From positions 1-60,111 of the IMG/VR virus record IMGVR_UViG_3300031774_000010: a DNA stretch of 60,111 nt; one strand, written 5' to 3'. Below are positions 8,331-16,818 of this stretch, piece by piece. Numbering within the stretch: position 1 is the stretch's first letter; each line of letters starts with the position of its first letter. Made by a program: the position numbers and the translations under genes. This DNA is from a virus. The notes beneath the pieces were generated by a model. The model worked only from the letters and a program-made list of their open reading frames with translations, made no database searches and was not told where the DNA came from.

Positions 8331-10607
8331 ATGAGCGATAGCAATACTAAATCCGCAATCGATTCTATCGTTAAGTCGGTTATCGAACGTGATGGTTCTG
8401 GTACAGCAGATACGATGCTGATCAACGCCCATTTATCTCAAATGAAGATGTTTGGGATAAGGCAAGGAGTTGAGTTCTTTCCACAACAAGATAATTTAGG
8501 TACTCAAAGATTTGATTTTATTCAACAGGTTATTAAATTTAATAAATTAGATGCACGGCTTGATTCAATTTGGGATAGATTTTTAGCTTATGGAAAAGGT
8601 TTATTTTATATAAGACCTACAAGAAAAACTTATCGTATCTATTGGTTTGATAAAGATTCATATAGGACTTATTACACACCAGAGGGTGACTTAGAAGAGG
8701 TAATTATTATTTATGGGTACAAAGTTCGTTCTAAAAAGGGATTTAAAGGAGCTGGTTTAAATACAGATAAGCGTTATATGCGTTTACGTATTACTGCAAC
8801 TGAGATTGAAGAGTTTCATAGTGAACAAGAAATAACTTTTGATCAAGAAAACGTTAGTTTTGCATCTCAGAACAAGAAAGTATTAGAAAACACTATGGAG
8901 TTTATTCCATGTGTTGAAGTATTTAACAATCCTGATGCTTTCGGAACGGATGGAGCTGGTGAATTTGAGTGGTTAGGTAATCAAATAATTGCTCATGATG
9001 AGATGGTTAAAAACATAAGGGCAAACTTATCGTTCTTTGGTAATCCAACTTTATTATCTTCTCGTCCTAAGCAAGACATTGTTGAAAGTAGTTCAGATAG
9101 TGAAGTACAAAGACCAAGTATTTCAAGTCAATCAGGTTTTCAATCTAATTTTGATTTATCAAGTTCGACGTTCAAGCAAGATCCAGTAACTAGAACGCAG
9201 CCAGGTTATATAGGTAAACCCGGTTCAGGTCTACGTGTTCCAAGAGTTATTGCTAATTTGGAGCCAGCAGATCGTGTTGGTTTTATTACACCTAATGCAG
9301 TTAGTACCGATCAGGCGAGGTATGCAGAACAACTACGTAGTGAGCTACGGTTGGCCTTAGGAGGCATAGATGACCTAAGTATTACAAATGTAACCGCAAC
9401 GGAGATTAAATCGGCATATGGACGTGTCAGTGCTACTGCAAAGAAGAAATGCTTACAACTGTATACTTATGGAATTTGTAAGGTTTTTGAATTAATACTT
9501 TTTCAAGAAGAACAAATATTTAGAAAGTCACTTGCTTTTGTTTCTAATATTAAATATCCAATAGTTCCTGAAGATTTAACTGATGAAAAAGCAGTTGAAA
9601 AGTATGAAAAAGGAAAGATGAAATATGAGATTAAATTACAGCAAGCAGTTGATTTATCATTAGAAACAGGAGAAATACCAGATGGTGTTGTAGGACTGGC
9701 ACCCGATGGAGATAGGACTATCCTATGGCGTTGGATGGGTCCTGTTTATGAAGACACACCTCAAGATAAATTAAACCAATCTATCTTCACAAGAAACCTC
9801 CAAGAATTAGGCGTTGATAGCATAGAAGCACTGAAGTACCTATTTCCTTCTAAAACTGACGACGAAATAGCAACGATGCTATCTGGTTATCCGTTTAGAA
9901 TTGTAGGAGAGGTACAAAGAGCTTTCTCAGCTTTCATTGATTTAGCTAATCAAGAAATGAGAACGCCACATCCGCAGCAACCGAATTTACCGATGGCTGC
10001 AGATCCGAGATTAGATCTCACTCCATTTTTATATAAAACACTAGAGCAACTCCAGAAGGAATTAACTTATGCAGGACGCTACCGTAGCGCCGACCCAATC
10101 GGCACCCCAAGTATCCCAGACCCAGCCGACCAGCTACGTGGCTCCAGCGGCTCAGGCACCAGTGGCTCAGGCACCAGTGGTGGGTACAGCTCCCCAATGG
10201 GTGGCAACATCCCAGCCAATGGCGGCACCAGTTCCACAAGCGCAAGCGCAGATGGGGATAGCGGCTCCACAATACAGCCCTACACCGTCAAGTTACCAGG
10301 AATATCAGGCACCCCAACAGCAGGAGAGTCCATACAAGGAAGCCTTCAACAAGGTGGTCGGGCTCCTGAGTTCACCAGTCCAGTTCCCGTTCCAGGGTCA
10401 ACAGTCGACTCAGACTCCAGCAGCAGGCCAGGTCAACTACGCTTCCCAACAGACAACCCCATACAGCAACGCGGTTCAGCCGACCTCTATGCCTGGGACC
10501 GTGAGCAACCAGGATTACTCCAACGCCTCTTCCCAAACATCTACGGGGATAACAGCGGAGCAACTAGCGGCAAGCGGAGTAAGCGACGCAAGTCTTCAAG
10601 TAATTGA
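8331..10607 (+). CDS. Portal protein with low-complexity C-terminal extension
   Basis: A 758-residue protein following the terminase. The region around residues 215-375 has portal-like features: a helical stem region (HDEMVKNIRANLSFFG) and a conserved C-terminal wing segment (ATEIKSAYGRVSATAKKK). Portals form the dodecameric channel for DNA entry and exit at one capsid vertex. From about residue 580 the protein becomes Gly/Ser/Pro-rich and is encoded in a stretch simultaneously read by the downstream scaffold frame. The extension ends in a basic KRSKRRK tail. Portal identity is by context and partial motif; the reality of the last ~180 residues is uncertain. Confidence 0.75.
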   Translation: MSDSNTKSAIDSIVKSVIERDGSGTADTMLINAHLSQMKMFGIRQGVEFFPQQDNLGTQRFDFIQQVIKFNKLDARLDSIWDRFLAYGKGLFYIRPTRKTYRIYWFDKDSYRTYYTPEGDLEEVIIIYGYKVRSKKGFKGAGLNTDKRYMRLRITATEIEEFHSEQEITFDQENVSFASQNKKVLENTMEFIPCVEVFNNPDAFGTDGAGEFEWLGNQIIAHDEMVKNIRANLSFFGNPTLLSSRPKQDIVESSSDSEVQRPSISSQSGFQSNFDLSSSTFKQDPVTRTQPGYIGKPGSGLRVPRVIANLEPADRVGFITPNAVSTDQARYAEQLRSELRLALGGIDDLSITNVTATEIKSAYGRVSATAKKKCLQLYTYGICKVFELILFQEEQIFRKSLAFVSNIKYPIVPEDLTDEKAVEKYEKGKMKYEIKLQQAVDLSLETGEIPDGVVGLAPDGDRTILWRWMGPVYEDTPQDKLNQSIFTRNLQELGVDSIEALKYLFPSKTDDEIATMLSGYPFRIVGEVQRAFSAFIDLANQEMRTPHPQQPNLPMAADPRLDLTPFLYKTLEQLQKELTYAGRYRSADPIGTPSIPDPADQLRGSSGSGTSGSGTSGGYSSPMGGNIPANGGTSSTSASADGDSGSTIQPYTVKLPGISGTPTAGESIQGSLQQGGRAPEFTSPVPVPGSTVDSDSSSRPGQLRFPTDNPIQQRGSADLYAWDREQPGLLQRLFPNIYGDNSGATSGKRSKRRKSSSN

Positions 10608-11055
10608 TCATTTCGGTGCTGACGCTCCAGCAATTCTTAATGACTATGCTTGTAAGGTAGAAGATTCACTTATTAAAACTGATAGTCAGTTAAAGCAAGG
10701 TGTAGGTTTACTAAAACAGTTAAATGCTGAGCATAAGAAATATACAAAAATTCTTACTGATCCTAATGTTTTAGCAGACTATACAACAAAGTTCTTTGGT
10801 CCTAATGGTCCTCATCCTGTAACTCCTGCAGCACCTGCTCAAAGGCAACAAGCAGCGCCAACAGCTCAGAGAGTAGCTCCTCAACGTCCTGAGATGCCTA
10901 TTCCTCCACAGCCTCAAGCTGCCGCTTCTCCAAGTGATTTCTGGAATAACTTCGGTTCTGCTGCTGATAGAGATCCTCAAAATGCATGGAGGTATCTAAG
11001 TGCTGCCCAGCAAAATCCTGAGGTCTTCCGTCAGAAGCTCCTTGTAATGGAATAA
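10069..11055 (+). CDS. Putative scaffold protein overlapping the portal frame
   Basis: A 328-residue protein rich in Pro, Gln and Ala. Residues ~185-255 are a helical, charged region, and the C-terminus is a compact helical segment (DPQNAWRYLSAAQQNPEVFR). Disordered Gln/Pro-rich proteins with a helical C-terminus placed between portal and coat are typical phage scaffolds, which guide coat assembly and then leave the shell. The first 539 bases overlap the portal in another frame. Here codons become unusually GC-rich compared with the region after 10607. A strong terminator follows 20 bases after the stop. Confidence 0.65.
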   Translation: MQDATVAPTQSAPQVSQTQPTSYVAPAAQAPVAQAPVVGTAPQWVATSQPMAAPVPQAQAQMGIAAPQYSPTPSSYQEYQAPQQQESPYKEAFNKVVGLLSSPVQFPFQGQQSTQTPAAGQVNYASQQTTPYSNAVQPTSMPGTVSNQDYSNASSQTSTGITAEQLAASGVSDASLQVIDHFGADAPAILNDYACKVEDSLIKTDSQLKQGVGLLKQLNAEHKKYTKILTDPNVLADYTTKFFGPNGPHPVTPAAPAQRQQAAPTAQRVAPQRPEMPIPPQPQAAASPSDFWNNFGSAADRDPQNAWRYLSAAQQNPEVFRQKLLVME

Positions 11056-11074
11056 TTTAAAACTTACTAAATAA

Positions 11075-11102
11075 GGGGTAGTTAGTTCTACCCCCTTTTT
11101 TT
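11075..11102 (+). terminator. Rho-independent terminator after scaffold
   Basis: A perfect 7-bp stem GGGGTAG/CTACCCC (11075-11081 with 11088-11094) with a six-base loop is followed by C and a run of seven T. It would end most transcription from the packaging genes before the coat region. Confidence 0.85.
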
Positions 11103-11113
11103 CTTTAAAAACA

Positions 11114-11272
11114 ATGAATCAAGAGCTTGCACAAAGAGCAGTTGCATCTGCAGAAGAATATAAGAGACAGAAAGCAGCAGCTTTACAACCTAGTGGTCTT
11201 CAGATGGGTGCATTAGGAAAACCTGATGGATATATGCCACCTACAGGTTATTCTGCCTTTAACAGAGTTTAA
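11114..11272 (+). CDS. Small unknown protein, 52 residues
   Basis: This short ORF begins with ATG right after the scaffold terminator and encodes 52 residues. An Ala/Glu/Lys-rich helix comes first, then a Gly/Pro-rich tail ending ...GYSAFNRV. It has no stop-poor bias from a neighbouring gene because it is alone on both strands here, and its codon use resembles the surrounding genes. A minor head protein or decoration peptide is possible, but no family is recognised. Confidence 0.5.
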   Translation: MNQELAQRAVASAEEYKRQKAAALQPSGLQMGALGKPDGYMPPTGYSAFNRV

Positions 11273-11289
11273 ATATAAGCTTCAGTTTT

Positions 11290-11886
11290 ATGAAAGCTGT
11301 TATAGATACTATTAAAAATATTATTTCTCCAGAACAAAACTGGAGTAAGTTTTTAATGAAGATTATAGGTGTAGGAGTAGTAGCCGGTATAGGGTTTACA
11401 GGATATCAAATATACACTGGTTCCCAAGAAGAGGAAAAAGGACCCGATGATTCTATTGAAGTTATCTTTGAGGAGAAACCAGAGAAGAAATTAGAAGTAG
11501 AAGAGATATTAAATGATTTAACTAGAAGTAATAGAGATATTAGTTCCGTATGGTTATATGACTGGCCTGATGCACGAAATATAGTACCTGTTTTTAATTC
11601 ACCACGAAACTCTAGAGATCCTTTACCAAGCGGATATTGGATGCCTGGTGATGAAAGAGTTATTGGCAATTTTGTTCTTGGTTCTTGTACCAGATTGGAT
11701 AGAAAGTTTCCTAATGCCGCTTGCCCCATTATGGGGAAGGAGGATGCATGGGGAGTTCTTGTAGTTGAGTATACTAAAGCTCCAGAAGATGATCCTTTGT
11801 GTATTTTGCCTCAGAAGTCATGTGTAAGACCTGCGAAAGTAGCTTCTATGAAAATTAGTGAAACACTTTATTTATTACCTGATTAG
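11290..11886 (+). CDS. Unknown protein with an N-terminal membrane anchor
   Basis: A 198-residue protein. Residues about 21-45 (FLMKIIGVGVVAGIGFTGYQ) form a single transmembrane helix preceded by basic residues. The rest is a polar domain, first acidic (EEEKGPDDS...EEILNDL), then with six cysteines in the last ~65 residues, suggesting a disulfide-bonded or metal-binding exported domain. It lies just upstream of the coat gene promoter region. The topology suggests an inner-membrane protein with an outside C-terminal domain. Function unknown. Confidence 0.6.
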   Translation: MKAVIDTIKNIISPEQNWSKFLMKIIGVGVVAGIGFTGYQIYTGSQEEEKGPDDSIEVIFEEKPEKKLEVEEILNDLTRSNRDISSVWLYDWPDARNIVPVFNSPRNSRDPLPSGYWMPGDERVIGNFVLGSCTRLDRKFPNAACPIMGKEDAWGVLVVEYTKAPEDDPLCILPQKSCVRPAKVASMKISETLYLLPD

Positions 11887-11906
11887 GCTAGGTAGTTATC
11901 AAACTT

Positions 11907-11947
11907 ATATAATCTAGTTTATTAAGTCTTGTTATAATTCTTATAAT
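11907..11947 (+). promoter_or_regulatory. Candidate coat-gene promoter cluster
   Basis: Three TATAAT hexamers occur at 11907-11912, 11933-11938 and 11942-11947 in the 136-base leader before the coat gene. Perfect sigma-70 -10 boxes clustered ahead of the most highly expressed phage gene, and after a terminator, make a promoter likely. The -35 partners are not clear. Confidence 0.45.
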
Positions 11948-12022
11948 GGAATTTATTTTCCAGTTCTAGAGGATTCATTCCTCAGGTATCAACAGCTTCG
12001 TGCTGTATAACCAAAACGTCTA

Positions 12023-13171
12023 ATGTTTATAGATAACGATTTCCCGAAACTTCTCGGAGCGGAATTGTATCGTCCCCATCCAGCTTACATCGTGGAAATG
12101 GCTTCCGAGCCAGTAGTAGTACATGATTTTACTAAGCAGCCTGGTCAGACTGTACAGCTAGACCGCTACAGATTCTTCGGCAATCCTGGAACAAAGACTA
12201 GCCGTGAGCGTACTCAGGATCAAACCATAGGTACAGCTAACAGCAGATCTATTGTCAAGGACAAGGTTCTTGTATCTCTTCGTGAGTACACAGGCCCAGC
12301 CGATCCAAACAACACAAATCTTCCTAGCACATTCAAGATTGCTAGAGAGACCTTGATGACAGCACAGCGTTTGCTGCTTGATACTGGGAACCTTAATATG
12401 TTCCACCAGTCAATCGGTAGTTTAACTCTGTTAGATGACTACCGTCGTTGGAGAGATAGAGTCTTCATTGATGAACTCTTTAAGAGTGAGTCAAGAGGCC
12501 AATCTTCTGATTCACAAGGTGGATACTACTATCCAAACGGAAAAGCAAAAACAAACTCAACTACTCTTACTGCATACACAGCTACAGAATATGCTTCTGA
12601 GCGCTTTAAGTTCAACGTAAAAACTGACCTTTTAGAAGTTGTAAAGAGTTTACGTAAGCGTCACGTACCTGTCTTTGAAGACGGATACTACAGATGTATC
12701 GCTGACCCTTCATTCATGAAGGATCTACGTGCAGACCAAGGCTTCCGTGAAGTTGCTCGTTACCCTGGAATGCCTGGACAAGGTTCTCCTTTGATGGGTG
12801 CTGGACAACCTAACCAAGCTATCTACGCTGGTGGTCAATTTGGCCAAGCCCAGTTTGTAGGTGGAGAGCCAGTCATGCCAAGCGGTTTCGTGTTCGAGGG
12901 AGTAAGATTCTTTGAGTCTACAAACTTCCCTGCTAAAACTATTACTGCTGATATCGGTGATGGTAATGGCGCAGGTTCCAAAACTACTCCTGCTGGATTG
13001 TTCTTCGGTCCTCAGGCTATCGGTGTAGGTATTGGTGGTCCAAACGCTCAAGTTCTAATTAATAACAACGACGACTTCAGCAGATTTATTATTCTGATCT
13101 GGCAGTTGTACGCTGGTTTTGCGAACTTGAACAAGGACTTCATCACTACAGCCTTCACAGTGGCTGAGTAA
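12023..13171 (+). CDS. Major capsid (coat) protein
   Basis: The 382 residues match the size of HK97-fold coats. The gene sits directly after portal and scaffold, has a long leader with repeated -10 boxes, and shows more regular, GC-enriched codon choice than its neighbours, as expected for a highly translated gene. Sequence features include an N-terminal arm, a helical spine region near residues 195-245 with conserved-looking YRCIADPSFMKDLR, and a Gly-rich loop (~250-285). It would assemble the icosahedral shell. Identity rests on position, length and expression signals rather than a diagnostic motif. Confidence 0.75.
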   Translation: MFIDNDFPKLLGAELYRPHPAYIVEMASEPVVVHDFTKQPGQTVQLDRYRFFGNPGTKTSRERTQDQTIGTANSRSIVKDKVLVSLREYTGPADPNNTNLPSTFKIARETLMTAQRLLLDTGNLNMFHQSIGSLTLLDDYRRWRDRVFIDELFKSESRGQSSDSQGGYYYPNGKAKTNSTTLTAYTATEYASERFKFNVKTDLLEVVKSLRKRHVPVFEDGYYRCIADPSFMKDLRADQGFREVARYPGMPGQGSPLMGAGQPNQAIYAGGQFGQAQFVGGEPVMPSGFVFEGVRFFESTNFPAKTITADIGDGNGAGSKTTPAGLFFGPQAIGVGIGGPNAQVLINNNDDFSRFIILIWQLYAGFANLNKDFITTAFTVAE

Positions 13172-13184
13172 GGAGGTATAACTA

Positions 13185-14006
13185 ATGGCAACTTACAAAT
13201 CTTCCGCTGGAGCTATTCTTCAGCCAGGTAACCAGATCAACCGTCTGTCCTCATACAACGATGAAGGTGTATTTGGATGGCCTGGGGTTGAAGCATTTGA
13301 ACTTATCGGTTATGCAAAGGTATCTAACCTTGCAGCTGCTAAAGCTTCATACAAGAGCTTTGACTTAACAGTTCCTTCACCAGATCGCCGTGTAGGTGAT
13401 CGTGTACGTAATGACCGTACAAGCCTCGTAGTACAAGCTGACGCAGCGCGTCCTGCATATGTCTATGGTGCTTCTATTTGCGTTGCACAAGATGTACCAT
13501 CTGCTGCACAGGACAGAGCAGGTTTTCCTGCAGCCCCTGTAACAGCTGATCTACTTGGTACCAACACTGAGGTTCTTCTTCTAGGACCTGACAATGGTGG
13601 TAATCCATATGGTATTCCTGCAGCTCCTATTAATGGATTGAAAGCAGCTTCTGCAAGTCTTTCTATTGGTGCTTCTGGAATTGCTCAAGGTACATCTGAC
13701 ACAACAGATGGAAACCTACCTTTCCTCAGAGTGATCGGTACATCATATACGCAAGCTGATTTTGCGGATGCAATGATGTATCAGACAACTTCTGATCTTA
13801 CTTTCAAGGTTTACAACGTAAACGCTACTACTAACACAACACCAACTGGTGATGGTGTTTATATTAGCCAAGACGATTCTGACGCTGGTCGCGAAGCATA
13901 CATCGTATGTCGCGTGAACTATCTACGTCCTGCTGCTGCTGTATCTTGGAATGATGTTCAAGGCTTTATTGACTTTGCATCACAAGTAGGTGGAAACGAC
14001 GAGTAA
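13185..14006 (+). CDS. Abundant virion protein next to the coat (decoration or head protein)
   Basis: A 273-residue beta-rich protein starting 14 bases after the coat stop and preceded by a strong Shine-Dalgarno AGGAGGT (13171-13177), which is rare in this window. It shares the coat gene's regular codon use and is followed by a terminator, so coat and this gene form a high-output two-gene unit. Composition (Ala, Thr, Gly, Asp) and lack of membrane segments fit an external cement or minor shell protein. The family is not recognised. Confidence 0.65.
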   Translation: MATYKSSAGAILQPGNQINRLSSYNDEGVFGWPGVEAFELIGYAKVSNLAAAKASYKSFDLTVPSPDRRVGDRVRNDRTSLVVQADAARPAYVYGASICVAQDVPSAAQDRAGFPAAPVTADLLGTNTEVLLLGPDNGGNPYGIPAAPINGLKAASASLSIGASGIAQGTSDTTDGNLPFLRVIGTSYTQADFADAMMYQTTSDLTFKVYNVNATTNTTPTGDGVYISQDDSDAGREAYIVCRVNYLRPAAAVSWNDVQGFIDFASQVGGNDE

Positions 14007-14029
14007 TATTTCTTACTCTTAAGAGAATC

Positions 14030-14056
14030 AAGCGGGTCCTTGTGGCTCGCTTTTTT
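14030..14056 (+). terminator. Terminator after the coat unit
   Basis: An AAGCG...CGCTT hairpin with an interrupted inner stem (GGTCC/GGCT region) is followed by six T, 24 bases after the stop codon. It closes the coat transcription unit. Confidence 0.75.
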
Positions 14057-14089
14057 CTTGTCTATACTTAATAAGATTTTTAACTTGTT

Positions 14090-14182
14090 ATGCAATTTAT
14101 TACAATGATGTTAATTGTTGGTGTTACTTTAACTATTTTTGGAATGTTTATGAATAATTCTCATCCAAACCATCCAAAGTAA
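14090..14182 (+). CDS. Tiny single-pass membrane peptide, 30 residues
   Basis: A 30-residue ORF immediately after the coat terminator: MQFITMMLIVGVTLTIFGMF forms one hydrophobic helix, then a His/Pro/Asn-rich tail. A TATACT-like box (14062-14067) lies 22 bases upstream of the ATG. Small hydrophobic peptides of this kind are common between cyanophage structural genes but their function is unknown. Length and hydrophobicity support translation only moderately. Confidence 0.45.
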   Translation: MQFITMMLIVGVTLTIFGMFMNNSHPNHPK

Positions 14183-14236
14183 AGTTGAAATCAAAGGTAG
14201 ACACTGGTATGCTAATCAGAGGTTAACAATCAAGTT

Positions 14237-14677
14237 ATGTTGTATCAGTACAGACCTACAGGTGGTTTAGTTGAAGTTGTATCTCAACATGGCGAAGGAG
14301 TTATGATGTGCGTAGATGCACAAGATGAAGTCATATATGCGGATGAGACAGATTTAATCCCCCAATTAGATGCTACTAATGAGAAGATTAGGACAGAAGA
14401 AAGACTTACTGCAGAATTAAAAGCTGAAGGAGCTAGTCCAGATAAGCCAACACCCCGTGAAAGTTTTCCAATTGATGTTCGTGTAAATATTAATACAGCG
14501 AGTGCTCGCCAGATAGCAGATGCATTGCCTGGAGTAGGTTTAAAGACTGCAAGAGATATAAAAGATTTACAAACGACATGTTCTGGAGAGCGTTTTCAAA
14601 AGCTAGAACAACTACGTTCAATTAAACGAGTAGACTGGGATACAATTTTTGGTGAAAATCTCGTGCGTGTGGATTAA
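14237..14677 (+). CDS. Connector-region protein with ComEA-like helix-hairpin-helix
   Basis: A 146-residue protein. Residues 84-112 read NINTASARQIADALPGVGLK followed by TARDIKDLQ, matching the ComEA-type helix-hairpin-helix (N.A....L..LPG(I/V)G...A..I), a non-specific DNA-backbone binder. The N-terminal ~45 residues form a beta-rich domain. Located between coat and the next head-tail gene, it could be a head-completion or connector protein that touches packaged DNA. The HhH call is clear by eye; the structural role is inferred from position. Confidence 0.7.
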   Translation: MLYQYRPTGGLVEVVSQHGEGVMMCVDAQDEVIYADETDLIPQLDATNEKIRTEERLTAELKAEGASPDKPTPRESFPIDVRVNINTASARQIADALPGVGLKTARDIKDLQTTCSGERFQKLEQLRSIKRVDWDTIFGENLVRVD

Positions 14678-14763
14678 AAACGTTCGTTCTGATGGTTGGA
14701 GAGGGGACGATGGGGAGAACCTATATAAAGTAAACTAGGGAAAGGATTACCTGTTATTAGTTA

Positions 14764-15243
14764 ATGAAGCTTGATACTTTTTTAAAGTCTAAGGTTAGGT
14801 GGCACTTAGGCTATAACTTAACTTCTGTACCTGCTGGTGACCAAGGTCGTCTTGAAGAAGCGTTAGATAATATTCAAGATTCTTATTGGTATGACAAAAT
14901 TGTTGAACAAGTTAGTCGTTGTGATGAAGCTGAAAAACGAACTGATATGACAGGAAGTGTGAACAATTTTTCACCTCCTAAAGGTCGTATTGAAAGTATT
15001 GCTGGAGATGTTGATCGTACAATTTCAACTTCGGATTTTAAAGATACGTTAAAAACTTGGACACAAATTTATTTATATGAGACAGATAGATTAGCTCTTC
15101 ATTTATATGTACCAAACTATAGAAATCCAGAGCAGGCTAGATATAGATTTAATAGAGAAGGTGCTGAATTTATTCAAGCATTACCTGGTCCAGCTGATGT
15201 AGCTGTAGGTACCAGACTTGTTTTAGAAACTAATTATCGATAG
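14764..15243 (+). CDS. Putative head-tail connector protein
   Basis: A 159-residue soluble protein with helical N-terminal half (residues 1-70) and a mixed C-terminal half. Its position after coat and HhH protein and before small tail genes is where connector or head-completion proteins normally sit. No motif is diagnostic. The 86-base gap before it contains TATATAAAG, which may be a weak promoter. Confidence 0.55.
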   Translation: MKLDTFLKSKVRWHLGYNLTSVPAGDQGRLEEALDNIQDSYWYDKIVEQVSRCDEAEKRTDMTGSVNNFSPPKGRIESIAGDVDRTISTSDFKDTLKTWTQIYLYETDRLALHLYVPNYRNPEQARYRFNREGAEFIQALPGPADVAVGTRLVLETNYR

Positions 15244-15285
15244 TGTTTTCCCTGTTATTCTTAGTAATAGGTCAACTAAAATTTC

Positions 15286-15630
15286 ATGGCTATAACTTAT
15301 TTTCAAGACACTATTTTTCAAACTGATAGTGCTTTATCAGCTATTGGTGTTGGTACCGCTTTACGAGTAGCTGTAAACAATACTTTTAACACAAAAGACT
15401 ATACTCTTATGGTTACTGTTGCCACCATAAATACTAATGTAAAAGTTAGTTTAGAAGGAAGTATTGATGGAATAAATTATGCAGAGATTATTGAAGAAAA
15501 GACAATAACTGCTAATGGGAATTATGCTTACAACGTTGCAAATACTCCTGTTAGATGGATTAGGCCAAGATTTATTTCAGAAACTGGAGGAACTGATGCC
15601 ACTGTAGTCTTCAGTGTAGCGGCTTCTTAA
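15286..15630 (+). CDS. Small beta-sandwich-like virion protein
   Basis: A 114-residue Thr/Val/Asn-rich protein with alternating hydrophobic residues throughout, consistent with a single beta-sandwich. The segment VKVSLEGSIDGINYAEI, then YAYNVANTPVRWIRPRF, resembles small phage virion proteins of the type that decorate capsid or tail. It begins a run of short coupled genes. The family is not certain. Confidence 0.55.
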   Translation: MAITYFQDTIFQTDSALSAIGVGTALRVAVNNTFNTKDYTLMVTVATINTNVKVSLEGSIDGINYAEIIEEKTITANGNYAYNVANTPVRWIRPRFISETGGTDATVVFSVAAS

Positions 15631-15631
15631 A

Positions 15632-15802
15632 ATGTCTATACGTCCTACTACCAAGTTAGGTTATAGAGAAGGAATAAGACCTCACCGTTGGAGAGTAAGA
15701 AATCCCTATGAAAGAGAATATGGCGGTGGTGAAAAATTTAGTAGTTCGAGAGAGCCAAGACGATATGCAGGAACTAAATTAGGAGTTGATTTAAGATCAT
15801 GA
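15632..15802 (+). CDS. Small Arg/Tyr-rich basic protein, 56 residues
   Basis: Begins two bases after the preceding stop with ATGTCTATACGTCC and encodes 56 residues rich in Arg, Tyr, Gly and Pro (many R-x-Y and RR pairs). The next ATG lies inside its terminal codons (ATGA overlap at 15799-15802), so it is translated in a coupled series. A structural or DNA/RNA-contacting peptide is possible. No family known. Confidence 0.6.
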   Translation: MSIRPTTKLGYREGIRPHRWRVRNPYEREYGGGEKFSSSREPRRYAGTKLGVDLRS

Positions 15803-15975
15803 GAATGGCTGCTATCGGTTCTATTATTCCAAATTACAAAGCTGCTCCCCATGGCATAGGTTATTCAGATAAAGCTGTAAGACCACAAGATTTAGGAGTT
15901 TGGGAGACATTTGAGACTATGTCAAATTGGGAAACTTTTCCTCGTGATTGGACTCATGTACAGAGTTACTTTTAA
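15799..15975 (+). CDS. Small Trp/aromatic-rich protein, 58 residues
   Basis: Starts at the ATGA overlap with the previous gene and encodes 58 residues containing three Trp and several Phe/Tyr/His in the C-terminal half. Coupling and lack of alternative ORFs support it. It precedes a likely promoter and the beta-rich tail genes. The function is unknown. Confidence 0.6.
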   Translation: MRMAAIGSIIPNYKAAPHGIGYSDKAVRPQDLGVWETFETMSNWETFPRDWTHVQSYF

Positions 15976-15994
15976 CTGTAAAAAACTCTTCCGT

Positions 15995-16000
15995 TATAAT
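15995..16000 (+). promoter_or_regulatory. Candidate -10 box for the tail genes
   Basis: A perfect TATAAT lies 28 bases before the GTG start of the next gene, followed by a small palindrome AGATTTTAAATCT. No convincing -35 box is visible, so the assignment is tentative. Confidence 0.35.
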
Positions 16001-16027
16001 AGATTTTAAATCTACTAGTAAATAAAC

Positions 16028-16813
16028 GTGTCAAGCAGTAGTTCAAATAAACAGCCATTAATGGTAGATCGTCCAGCGACAACATCTACCCTCGTAACTG
16101 TTGCAGCTGGTCAGAGTTTTGGTACAAGTTTTACGCCAACAGCGGTTGGTAATGCGGTAAAAGTTTTTGATGCAGACTCTTCTTTAACAGATACGTCTAT
16201 TAGTGGTGCATATATTGATGAGATCTGGTTCCAATACGGGAAACATGAAGTTGAATTTATGGCGCCTAGTGCTGGAACTTTAGGTACTTATTCTGCTAAT
16301 ACAACAACTTGTACAGTTACTATTACTGCTGGTCACCATATAAAGGTAGGACAGGAAGTTAAATTAGATTTTACAACTTATAGCGGAGGAGCTGTACCTG
16401 TTGATAATACTTTTACTGTTATTAAGACAACTGCTACAACTTTTGATGTAACAATACCTTCTCAAGGTGCTATTACTGGTAACGTTACTGTTTATCAACC
16501 CACTTTATTTTGTTTTTATTTAGTAAGTACTGGAACTGTTACAAATACAAACCAATTCTTCCCATTATTTACTGCGAGTATTGATTCTGTAGCTTCTAAA
16601 CAAAATTATAGTTTAACTTTAAATGAAGATCTACCTTTTATTAATCATCCAGTAGTTCAAGCAGGTTCTAATTTTGTTACTGCAAATAATGAGGTAGCTC
16701 CAAAACAACGTGGTCTTATGTTAAAAAGAGGTCAGGCTTTATACGTAGCAGCTAATGGGTCTACGGCATTAACAACTGGTTTCTATTGTAATCTTCAAGG
16801 TGGTTATTATTAA
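16028..16813 (+). CDS. Beta-rich tail or virion protein with one HG-loop domain
   Basis: A 261-residue Thr/Ser/Val-rich protein with a GTG start (in-frame ATG twelve codons in is the alternative). Residues ~88-155 contain a module of the form H(H)IKVGQEVKLDF...NTFTVIKTTATTFDV. This resembles three modules in the next protein (H-G/N-L..G..(V/I).(L/I).(I/F)...Y.I...FTV.T). Such small beta domains are common as spacers in phage tail and baseplate proteins. Its exact role is unknown. Confidence 0.6.
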   Translation: MSSSSSNKQPLMVDRPATTSTLVTVAAGQSFGTSFTPTAVGNAVKVFDADSSLTDTSISGAYIDEIWFQYGKHEVEFMAPSAGTLGTYSANTTTCTVTITAGHHIKVGQEVKLDFTTYSGGAVPVDNTFTVIKTTATTFDVTIPSQGAITGNVTVYQPTLFCFYLVSTGTVTNTNQFFPLFTASIDSVASKQNYSLTLNEDLPFINHPVVQAGSNFVTANNEVAPKQRGLMLKRGQALYVAANGSTALTTGFYCNLQGGYY

Positions 16814-16818
16814 AGATA

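Noticed and set aside
10018-10563. Open minus-strand frames antisense to the portal/scaffold overlap
   Set aside because: They arise from the GC-rich, stop-poor composition of the dual-coded stretch. They lack coupling, ribosome sites and sensible protein composition.
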